From JBAXGE01 sp044344145 (lineage in GTDB: Bacteria > Planctomycetota > Phycisphaerae > WQYP01): a DNA stretch of 52,125 bases. This document shows positions 9,020 to 16,093 of the stretch, piece after piece. Position 1 is the stretch's first letter, and each line of letters starts with the position of its first letter. The position numbers were made by a program, and so were the translations under genes. The stretch covers positions 1 to 52,125 of the forward strand of contig JBIJDM010000001.1 in NCBI GenBank assembly GCA_044344145.1, given 5' to 3'. Under the pieces are notes generated by a model that was given only the letters and a program-made list of their open reading frames with translations, was not told where the DNA came from and made no database searches.

Positions 9020-9639
9020 GCACCCTAACCCCCAATAATGCAACCACCCCCGCGCCCCGGCACCAAATCTATATCCCGGGTTATGCCGTGGCCAAACTGG
9101 GACTCGCCTGTGTGGGTTTGACCCTGCTGGCGGCCTCGTTGTATGAACTCATCCCGCTGGGGAAACTGGCATTCTTCGGCGGCAGCACCCGCGCGGAGGC
9201 GGTACGGATGGTCCTGACCGATAATTCGGGCCAAGGTCGGGTCTTGACCAGTGACGCCGAAGTCCAAAGTGCGATGAAAGTGCTGGAAGAAACCCGCGAC
9301 CGGGTTTCGGCCTTCTGGCTGGAATATCGGATCAATGTTGACGGCAAGCTTGTGGAAGTTCGCGCCCCGCTGGGCCAGCACGTCAAGCCGTTGCAGATGC
9401 TCCGTGATAACGATGGCTTGCCCTCCACCACCCCGATCTGGTATGACCGGGATAATCCCAGCCATATTGCCCTGCCCATGCAAATCGGCACCTGGTTCAT
9501 GCCCGGTATGCTGGTACTCTTCGGATCATTGGGCACCTTCATGGGCTGCATCCTGTTCCTGAACGCCAAAAAACCCATCGAAATGCCCGACCTAAGCCGT
9601 TCCCACGGCGAACAGGACGCGGGTAAAGCGAAGGCGTGA
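9016..9639 (+). CDS. Two-helix membrane protein, DUF3592-like
   Basis: 207 aa. Membrane helices at ~24-48 and ~157-181 enclose a soluble domain. Its end, PIWYDRDNPSHIALP, resembles the YDPxNPxxA signature of DUF3592 proteins, which have the same helix-domain-helix plan and no assigned function. The ATG overlaps the stop of the MFS gene by 4 nt, implying translational coupling. A terminator follows, so this is the last gene of a two-gene operon. A partner role for the transporter is inferred from context only. Confidence 0.8.
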   Translation: MSTLTPNNATTPAPRHQIYIPGYAVAKLGLACVGLTLLAASLYELIPLGKLAFFGGSTRAEAVRMVLTDNSGQGRVLTSDAEVQSAMKVLEETRDRVSAFWLEYRINVDGKLVEVRAPLGQHVKPLQMLRDNDGLPSTTPIWYDRDNPSHIALPMQIGTWFMPGMLVLFGSLGTFMGCILFLNAKKPIEMPDLSRSHGEQDAGKAKA

Positions 9640-9663
9640 GGCAAAACAAATTACCCTGATATA

Positions 9664-9701
9664 CGGCGCGCGGAGCATACGCTCCCCGCGCCGTTTTTTT
9701 T
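9664..9701 (+). terminator. Rho-independent terminator of the MFS operon
   Basis: CGGCGCG (9664-9670) pairs with CGCGCCG (9687-9693), with further pairing of GGAGC and GCTCC inside the loop, followed by eight Ts. Confidence 0.85.
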
Positions 9702-9772
9702 GGCCAAAGCAGCGGCGGCGCGTAACAAAACATCAGGAATTTGCGTGGGGAATTTCACTGACAAAGGGGGAC

Positions 9773-9846
<74 letters not shown>

Positions 9847-9887
9847 TTCATCATATGGGGCTTGGGGCCGCACATGAAGGAGTTATT

Positions 9888-9956
9888 ATGCCGTATCTGG
9901 GCTGCGGATGCAAGCCCGGAGGCAGCGGAGCTTATCTGGCCAGTTCGGGCCGTTAA
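9888..9956 (+). CDS. Possible 22-aa small protein with strong ribosome site
   Basis: ATG at 9888 is preceded by AAGGAG at a 5-nt spacing, among the best ribosome sites in the window. The frame encodes 22 residues beginning MPYLGCGCKPGG and ends in TAA at 9954-9956. It lies antisense and tail-to-tail to valS; the two stop codons share the TTAA palindrome. No promoter is evident, and chance is a real alternative. The two cysteines and glycine richness do not identify a family. Confidence 0.25.
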   Translation: MPYLGCGCKPGGSGAYLASSGR

Positions 9957-12805
9957 ACATGCAATTCGGCAAGGTTTTTCGTAATCGCCGCCAGTTCGGT
10001 TTCGTGCTGGGCCAATTGCGTACGCATACCGTCCACCACTTTGGCCGGGGCCTTGCTGGTAAAGGCTTCGTTGGCCAGTTTGGTCTGATTGCTGGCGATG
10101 AACTTCTGCAATTCCGCCTGCCGGGCAGTGAGTTTCTGGGTCTCCGCGGCTCGGTCAATCACACCGCCAATGTAAATTTCCAATTCCGGCAGCACGCTGG
10201 CCGCGGCATCGGCGGGTTTGGTGGCGGTGGTGGCCACCTCGGCAAAGGTATTGCCCGAAAGCGGTTCGATAATCCCGCGATTGGCGAGAATCAGGGCCTT
10301 CAATTCCTCGGTCCTGGGCCGGATCACCACGGGCTTACCCTTGGCGGCAGGATACCGGTTCTGCATTTCGCGCAGGGCGGAGGTGACTTGCTGGGTCAGG
10401 GCAATCTGCGCCTCGGCGGGGGCATCCACGGCCCACGTATCGGCCTGCGGCCACGGGGCCACGATCAACTGGCCGGTGCGATTGGGCAGTTTGCTCCAGA
10501 TTTCCTCGGTCACAAACGGCATCATGGGATGCAGCAGTTTCAGTGCGGTTTCCAGACACACCGCCAACACGGCCTGCACGGTGGCATCGCCCGCACGCAT
10601 GCGGGCTTTGGCGATTTCCAGATACCAATCGCACAGATCACTCCAGAAGAACTGATACACCGCCGACGCGTAATCGGCGAAGTGGAACTGGGTAATCGCG
10701 GTCTGGGTGGCCGCGACGGTGCGGTTGAGCCGGCTGAGAATCCAGCGGTCTTCCAGCGGTAATTGCGCCGGCAGCGGCTGGGTGGGGAATTCCACATTGG
10801 TCAGAATGAACCGGGCGGCGTTCCAAATCTTGTTGGCAAAGTTGCGGCCGATATCAAACTTGGGCGAGGTGTTGCGCCCGGTCTTGGCATCTTTGACCAC
10901 GGGCATGCGGATATCCTGCGTCTCGGTGGCCATGCTGGCCAGCGTGAAGCGCAGCGCATCGGCGCCGTGCGAGGCAATGATGTCCACGGGGTCCACGCCG
11001 TTGCCCTTGGACTTGGACATGGTGCGGCCTTCGCCGTCCTGAATGACCGGGTGGATATAGACTTCGCGGAAGGGCACATCGCCGTGGCAATACAGCCCGA
11101 ACATCACCATGCGCGCCACCCAGAGCGTAAGAATATCGCGCGCGGTGGACAGCACCGAAGTCGGATAGTAATACGACAGCAACTGGTCTTCCGGTTTTTC
11201 GCTCGTACCGCCAGCGGGCCAGCCCAGCGTGCTGATCGGCCAAAGCGCCGACGAGAACCAGGTATCCAGCACATCGGGGTCCTGCACGAAACCGTGCGCT
11301 TCCAGCGTGGCGGCCTGCGTCTGATCACGCAGACATGCGTACACATAGACATGCCCGTCTTCGGGCTTGACCACTTGGAACGTGCAGCCGGGAACGGTTT
11401 TGAGGAAATCCTTGGGACAGCTATAACCCTGCACGCAGGGACGCTCATCAGGGGCGAAGTGCCGGGTCCACACCGGAATCCGGTGCCCCCACCACAACTG
11501 CCGGCTGATGCACCAGTCGCGCTTTTGTCCGAGCCAGTCCAGATACCCCTTGGCATAGCGTTCGGGGGTAATCTTCACGCGGCCATCGGAGACCGCGTCC
11601 ATCGCGGCCTGCGCCAGGCCGGGCTTGGCGGTGCCGTTGGCCAGCTTGATGCCATTATCCAGATCACCCATGCGCACAAACCACTGATCACTCAGGTACG
11701 GCTCGATGGGCGTCTTGCTGCGATCGCTGTGGCCCACTTCATGTTCGTGCACCTTGGTTTCCACAATCAGGCCCAGCGTTTCCAGATCGGCCAGCACCTG
11801 TTTCCGCGCCGCGGTGGCGAAGCGCAGGCCCACGTAACTGTAAGACTTGCCCTGAAATTCGCCCTCGCCGTGGGCATTCACTTTGCCATCGGCGGTCAGC
11901 AGGTTGATCAATTCCAATTTGTGGCGTTGGCCGGTGGCATAGTCATTGGGATCATGCGCGGGGGTCACCTTGACCACGCCGGTGCCGAACTTGGGGTCTA
12001 CCAGCAGGCCATCGGCGATGATGGGAATGCGGCGCCCCACCAACGGCACAATCACGTGCTGGCCGATGAGATGCTTATAACGCGGGTCTTCCGGATGCAC
12101 GGCCACGGCGGTATCGCCCAGCATGGTCTCGGGCCGGGTGGTGGCCACCACCAGATATTCGCCCGATTGCCCGTCCACAGGATACTTGATGCTGGTCATC
12201 TGGCCCTTGACGGTCTCGTGATAGATTTCATCATCGGCCACCGCGGTTTGCAGATGGGTATCCCAATTCACCAGCCGCTTGCCCCGGAAAATCAGCCCGT
12301 CGGCGAACATCTTGAAGAAAGCCTCGCGCACGGCCTTGGCGCAGGTTTCATCCAACGTGAAGCGCGTGCGGTTCCAATCGCAGGAGGCCCCCATTGCGGC
12401 CAACTGGGTCAGAATGCGCGTGCCGTACTGCTCTTTCCATTCCCAGATGCGCCGCACCAATTCTTCGCGGCCCAGATCATGGCGGGTCTTTTTTTCTTTT
12501 TCAAAAATCGTTTTTTCCACGATCGCCTGCGTGGCGATGCCCGCATGGTCAATGCCGGGCATCCACAGCGTGTTATCGCCGCGCATGCGGTGATAACGGG
12601 TGAGGATATCCTGCACGGTGTTGTTGATCGCGTGGCCCAGATGCAGCGCCCCGGTGACGTTGGGCGGGGGAATCACCACCGAAAAATGCTCCGCAGCCGG
12701 CCGCGCATCGGGCGCGGCGGCGAAGCATTGCTGCTCCTGCCAGCGGGCATAAATATTGGTTTCCACGGCTTTGGGGTCATACTGGGCGGATAAATCAATC
12801 TTCAC
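9953..12805 (-). CDS. valS: Valyl-tRNA synthetase
   Basis: 950 aa, normal bacterial ValRS length. Class I motifs: PPPNVTGALHLGHA with HLGH at 55-58, and TMSKSKGNGVDP near residue 597. An editing (CP1) domain lies between them, and a C-terminal coiled-coil arm (from ~residue 880) fits ValRS. It charges tRNA-Val with valine in the cytoplasm and edits threonine. The start is GTG with AGAGGA 7 nt upstream. The GTG overlaps the cimA stop by 4 nt (GTGA), so valS is translated coupled to cimA and shares its leader control. Confidence 0.97.
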   Translation of the reverse strand: MKIDLSAQYDPKAVETNIYARWQEQQCFAAAPDARPAAEHFSVVIPPPNVTGALHLGHAINNTVQDILTRYHRMRGDNTLWMPGIDHAGIATQAIVEKTIFEKEKKTRHDLGREELVRRIWEWKEQYGTRILTQLAAMGASCDWNRTRFTLDETCAKAVREAFFKMFADGLIFRGKRLVNWDTHLQTAVADDEIYHETVKGQMTSIKYPVDGQSGEYLVVATTRPETMLGDTAVAVHPEDPRYKHLIGQHVIVPLVGRRIPIIADGLLVDPKFGTGVVKVTPAHDPNDYATGQRHKLELINLLTADGKVNAHGEGEFQGKSYSYVGLRFATAARKQVLADLETLGLIVETKVHEHEVGHSDRSKTPIEPYLSDQWFVRMGDLDNGIKLANGTAKPGLAQAAMDAVSDGRVKITPERYAKGYLDWLGQKRDWCISRQLWWGHRIPVWTRHFAPDERPCVQGYSCPKDFLKTVPGCTFQVVKPEDGHVYVYACLRDQTQAATLEAHGFVQDPDVLDTWFSSALWPISTLGWPAGGTSEKPEDQLLSYYYPTSVLSTARDILTLWVARMVMFGLYCHGDVPFREVYIHPVIQDGEGRTMSKSKGNGVDPVDIIASHGADALRFTLASMATETQDIRMPVVKDAKTGRNTSPKFDIGRNFANKIWNAARFILTNVEFPTQPLPAQLPLEDRWILSRLNRTVAATQTAITQFHFADYASAVYQFFWSDLCDWYLEIAKARMRAGDATVQAVLAVCLETALKLLHPMMPFVTEEIWSKLPNRTGQLIVAPWPQADTWAVDAPAEAQIALTQQVTSALREMQNRYPAAKGKPVVIRPRTEELKALILANRGIIEPLSGNTFAEVATTATKPADAAASVLPELEIYIGGVIDRAAETQKLTARQAELQKFIASNQTKLANEAFTSKAPAKVVDGMRTQLAQHETELAAITKNLAELHV

Positions 12806-14388
12806 GGGTGATTCCTCTTTGCGGCAGCTTCTTCATCATGGATCAACTGGTATTCCAACGCATCCACCAAAGCCAGCCAACTGGCTTCGATGATATTTTC
12901 CGACACCCCCACCGTGCTGAACGTGCCCTGCGGGCCACGCCAGGCAATAATGACACGCACCTTGGCGGCGGTCTCCGCGCCGCCATCCACCACGCGGACT
13001 TTATAGTCCAGCAGATGCAGTTTACCGATGGCCGGATAACGGGCCAACAGCGCCTTGCGCAAGGCCCCGTCCAGCGCATTCACCGGGCCGTCCCCCTCGG
13101 CGGAGGCATGTACCGGCTGGCCGTCAATCATCAGCGTCAGCGCCGCGTGGGTCACGGGCCCGTGGTTCTGGGTCCGGGTCACATTACAGTGGTAATATTC
13201 CAACTGGAAAAATTGCTTGTACCGCCCCAGCTCGCGCCGCAGCAGCAGTTCAAACGACGCCTCGGCGGCTTCGAACTGGTACCCCTGGCTTTCCAGCGTG
13301 GTCACGCGTTCCAGCACGCGGCGTTGCAGCGCCTTATCGTGCGAAATATCAAACTTCTTGCCGGCTTTGGCGGTGATATTGGAAATGCCGGACAATTCGC
13401 TGACCAGCACCCGCCGGGAGTTGCCCACCACTTCGGGGTCCACATGTTCGTAGCTGCGGGCCAGTTTATTGACCGCGTGCACGTGCATGCCGCCCTTATG
13501 GGCAAAGGCACTCAGCCCCACATACGGTTGATTGCCCGCCGGGGGCAGATTGGCGATTTCCCAGATGAACCGGCTGACTTCGGTCAACTGTTGCAGCGCC
13601 TGGGGCCGCAGACACTGGTATTGGTATTTCAACTGCAGATTGGCGATGACGGTCGTCAGGTCCACATTGCCGCAGCGCTCGCCGATGCCATTCATGGTGC
13701 CCTGCACCTGCGTGGCCCCGGCGGTCACTGCCGCCAGCGCATTGGCCACAGCCAGACCACTGTCATTATGGGGATGGATACCCAAGGGGGTTTTGATGGT
13801 TTGGCGCAGCGTGGTGACGTATTCCGTCACCCGCGCGGGCAGGCTGCCGCCATTGGTATCGCACAGACACAGACACACCGCCCCGGCGTCAGCGGCGGCC
13901 AATAGGGTCTTGAGCGCATAGGCAGGGTTGGCCGCGTAGCCATCGAAGAAGTGTTCAGCATCGTAGATCACCTTGCGGCCCTGGGCGGTCAGCCACTGGA
14001 CGGAATCGGCGATCATGGCCAGATTTTCTTCCAGCGTCACGCCCAGCACTTCGGTGACGTGCAAATCCCAGGTCTTGCCCACCACGGTGACATATTCGGT
14101 TTCCGCATCGCGCAGGGCCTGCATGCCGGTATCTTCCCCGGCAGAGATGCCCTTGCGGCGGGTCATGCCGAAGGCCACCAGTTTGGCGTGGTGGAGGTGT
14201 AACGTGCGGGCTTCGGCAAAGAACGTGGCGTCCTTGGGATTGCTCAGGGGGTAGCCCCCTTCGATGAAATCCACGCCCAGTTCGTCCAGCCGCTGGGTGA
14301 TGAGTAGTTTATCCTGTACCGAGAGCGACACGCCTTCGCCCTGCGTGCCGTCGCGCAGGGTGGTGTCATAGATTGCCACATGGGGCAT
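12802..14388 (-). CDS. cimA: (R)-citramalate synthase
   Basis: 528 aa from the ATG at 14388, set by AAGGA 7 nt upstream; an in-frame TTG at 14403 sits before that site. An N-terminal HMG-CoA-lyase-type TIM barrel has DTTLRDGTQGEGVS, HPHNDSGLAVAN (metal-binding His pair), MNGIGERCGNVDL and FAHKGGMHVHAV. A C-terminal LeuA-type allosteric domain spans about residues 375-515. The enzyme condenses pyruvate and acetyl-CoA to citramalate, the threonine-independent entry to isoleucine. The sequence fits the CimA branch (opening with DTTLRDGTQGEG) better than LeuA. It is the first gene of a cimA-valS operon behind an attenuator-like leader. Confidence 0.93.
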   Translation of the reverse strand: MPHVAIYDTTLRDGTQGEGVSLSVQDKLLITQRLDELGVDFIEGGYPLSNPKDATFFAEARTLHLHHAKLVAFGMTRRKGISAGEDTGMQALRDAETEYVTVVGKTWDLHVTEVLGVTLEENLAMIADSVQWLTAQGRKVIYDAEHFFDGYAANPAYALKTLLAAADAGAVCLCLCDTNGGSLPARVTEYVTTLRQTIKTPLGIHPHNDSGLAVANALAAVTAGATQVQGTMNGIGERCGNVDLTTVIANLQLKYQYQCLRPQALQQLTEVSRFIWEIANLPPAGNQPYVGLSAFAHKGGMHVHAVNKLARSYEHVDPEVVGNSRRVLVSELSGISNITAKAGKKFDISHDKALQRRVLERVTTLESQGYQFEAAEASFELLLRRELGRYKQFFQLEYYHCNVTRTQNHGPVTHAALTLMIDGQPVHASAEGDGPVNALDGALRKALLARYPAIGKLHLLDYKVRVVDGGAETAAKVRVIIAWRGPQGTFSTVGVSENIIEASWLALVDALEYQLIHDEEAAAKRNHP

Positions 14389-14404
14389 GGGAATATCCTT
14401 CAAT

Positions 14405-14432
14405 AAAAACGCCCTGCTCAGCGGCAGGGCGT
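14405..14432 (-). terminator. Attenuator terminator before cimA
   Basis: Perfect 9-bp stem ACGCCCTGC/GCAGGGCGT with a 6-nt loop (14409-14432), running into five Ts (14405-14409) directly before the cimA ribosome site. Position ahead of the gene indicates conditional termination. Confidence 0.75.
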
Positions 14433-14553
14433 CATAATCTCACATTGGAACAACGCCCTTAAGCAAACCAACCAACCCGGGTAACCATAATAACCGCGCG
14501 GACGACTGCCGCCCCGGCGTTGGCCGGTACTACCCGCAAGGGAGTTTTTAGCG

Positions 14554-14571
14554 TCAGAACTGTCCGCACAT
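14554..14571 (-). CDS. Possible leader mini-ORF (MCGQF)
   Basis: ATG-TGC-GGA-CAG-TTC-TGA, directly preceded by GAGGTGAT (14572-14579), a long match to the anti-Shine-Dalgarno. The spacing is short. A second frame from GTG at 14576 runs 52 codons and ends inside the terminator loop at 14418. Neither is rich in branched-chain codons. Confidence 0.25.
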   Translation of the reverse strand: MCGQF

Positions 14572-14605
14572 ATCACCTCAAAAGCGAAAAACAATCAGTC
14601 TCGTT

Positions 14606-14634
14606 ATTATCCCCCATCCCCTGCCGTGGGTCAA
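14606..14634 (-). promoter_or_regulatory. Promoter of cimA-valS
   Basis: Minus strand -35 TTGACC (14634-14629), 17-nt spacer, -10 GATAAT (14611-14606). Five of six matches in each box. Transcription would begin near 14600. Confidence 0.7.
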
Positions 14635-14820
14635 ACGGATGTAAAGATGGTGACTTCTTTCGGTACTGCAAGCAAACAAGGCAACTGACTTGACCACGAA
14701 TAGTGGCACAACGAAGAATCGTGATCAAACGTCCTCGTCAAGGTGTTTATAAATACGTAGGCCCTATTGCTATCCCTATACTTCAGGCAATGTTTATGCG
14801 GTATTCACCCGCGCGGGCGC

Positions 14821-14849
14821 TTGTGTCACTTACCCGTGGACCGTATGAT
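14821..14849 (+). promoter_or_regulatory. Promoter of dxr-rseP
   Basis: -35 TTGTGT (14821-14826), 17-nt spacer, -10 TATGAT (14844-14849). A 12-bp sequence inside it, GTCACTTACCCG (14825-14836), recurs exactly at 14905-14916. The sequence between this and the divergent cimA promoter shows nothing else. Confidence 0.5.
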
Positions 14850-14932
14850 CATATTTTTATGGTCGTTTGGAGTTCAGGAAGTCTATGCAAGTGATGAATT
14901 CGCCGTCACTTACCCGCAGCGAGGCCAAAACC

Positions 14933-16093
14933 ATGCCCCCCCGGCAGATTGCGGTTCTCGGTTCTACGGGTTCAATTGGCACCAATACTATTGATGTCGT
15001 CCAGAATCTGGGCCCCAACTATCGCATCACCGCGCTGGCCGCGGCGACCAGTTGGCAAAAACTTGCCCAGCAGGCCCGGGCCGTGCAGCCCAAGGTGGTC
15101 ACGCTGGGACTCAGCGAACATCCCCAACATCAAGCCGAACTGGAACAGGCTCTCGCCGATCTGCATATTCCCGTCACCGCGGGTACCGATGCCATGGTGG
15201 ATCTGGTCAAACGTTCCGATGTGGACACCATCGTCGCGGCCGTGGTCGGCGCGGCGGGGTTGGCCCCGGTACTGGCGGCGGCGGAACTGGGCAAGACCAT
15301 TGCTCTGGCCAATAAAGAGGCCCTGGTCGTCGCCGGCGGACTGGTCATGCCCGTGGCCCGTAAGAGCGGCGCGGCGGTATTGCCGGTGGACAGCGAACAT
15401 TCCGCGATTTTTCAGTCCCTGCGCAGTGGTACGGCCAAGGAAGTCCGCAAGATTATTCTCACCGCCAGCGGTGGGCCGTTCCGCACTTGGCCCCGGCACA
15501 AAATCGAAGAAGCCACCGTGGCCGAGGCGCTGGATCACCCGAACTGGAAAATGGGCCCCAAGATTACCATTGACTCCGCCACCATGATGAACAAGGCGCT
15601 GGAAATCATCGAAGCCCACTGGCTGTTTGATCTTTCCGCCGCCCAGATCGAAGTGGTCATCCATCCCCAGTCCATCATCCATTCCATGATCGAGTTTGTG
15701 GATGGTTCGATTATCGCCCAATTGGGCACGCCGGACATGCGGACGCCGATCCAATATGCGCTGACACATCCCGAGCGTCTGCCGGGGTGTTCCACGCGTT
15801 TGGATTGGGCCAAGGTCAAGGAAATGACCTTTGAACAGCCCGGCGACCGCTTCCCCGCGTTGCAATTGGGCTTTGAAGTAATCCAGTTGGGCGGCACCTC
15901 GGGCGCGGTGGTCAATGCCGCCAATGAAGCGGCCAACGCCCTGTTCCGCAGTGGTAAAATTCATTTCGGTCAGATTGTTGATTTGGTATCCAAGACGCTT
16001 GCGCGTCATAAGCGACAGGGCTTCATCGCACAACCCACGCTGGCAGAGTTGCTGGCGGCGGATGCCTGGGCCCGTCGGGAGATCGCACCATGA
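14933..16093 (+). CDS. dxr: 1-deoxy-D-xylulose 5-phosphate reductoisomerase
   Basis: 386 aa from the ATG at 14933 (GAGG 8 nt upstream), which gives the usual start just before the NADPH-binding IAVLGSTGSIG. A longer form from ATG 14885 (AGGAAG 3 nt upstream) would add 16 residues. Other marks: IALANKEALVVAGG, LPVDSEHSAIFQ (metal-binding DSEH), TASGGPFRTW, MGPKITIDSATMMNK and GTPDMRTPIQYAL. It converts DXP to MEP, the committed step of the non-mevalonate isoprenoid pathway. The stop overlaps the rseP start (ATGA), a common bacterial pairing. Confidence 0.97.
   Translation: MPPRQIAVLGSTGSIGTNTIDVVQNLGPNYRITALAAATSWQKLAQQARAVQPKVVTLGLSEHPQHQAELEQALADLHIPVTAGTDAMVDLVKRSDVDTIVAAVVGAAGLAPVLAAAELGKTIALANKEALVVAGGLVMPVARKSGAAVLPVDSEHSAIFQSLRSGTAKEVRKIILTASGGPFRTWPRHKIEEATVAEALDHPNWKMGPKITIDSATMMNKALEIIEAHWLFDLSAAQIEVVIHPQSIIHSMIEFVDGSIIAQLGTPDMRTPIQYALTHPERLPGCSTRLDWAKVKEMTFEQPGDRFPALQLGFEVIQLGGTSGAVVNAANEAANALFRSGKIHFGQIVDLVSKTLARHKRQGFIAQPTLAELLAADAWARREIAP

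Larger units (their letters stand above)
14389..14600 (-). promoter_or_regulatory. cimA-valS leader with alternative RNA pairings (putative attenuator)
   Basis: Roughly 210-nt untranslated leader from the predicted start site to cimA. Four segments can pair exclusively (minus strand): segment 1 CAACGCC (14516-14522) with segment 2 GGCGTTG (14451-14457); segment 2 AGGGCGT (14453-14459) with segment 3 ACGCCCT (14426-14432); segment 3 with segment 4 to form the terminator at 14405-14432. This is the classical attenuator arrangement. The signal is not evident: there is no T-box motif and no run of Ile, Val or Leu codons. Confidence 0.55.

Noticed and set aside
10763..12793. Long open frame opposite valS (676 codons)
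   Set aside because: Third-position GC bias of valS opens the antisense frame; the sequence is low in sense, rich in His/Gly/Arg, with no family marks, while valS has complete class I motifs.
14389..14600. T-box riboswitch in the cimA-valS leader
   Set aside because: No T-box consensus or specifier loop is visible; only the terminator/antiterminator arrangement is supported.
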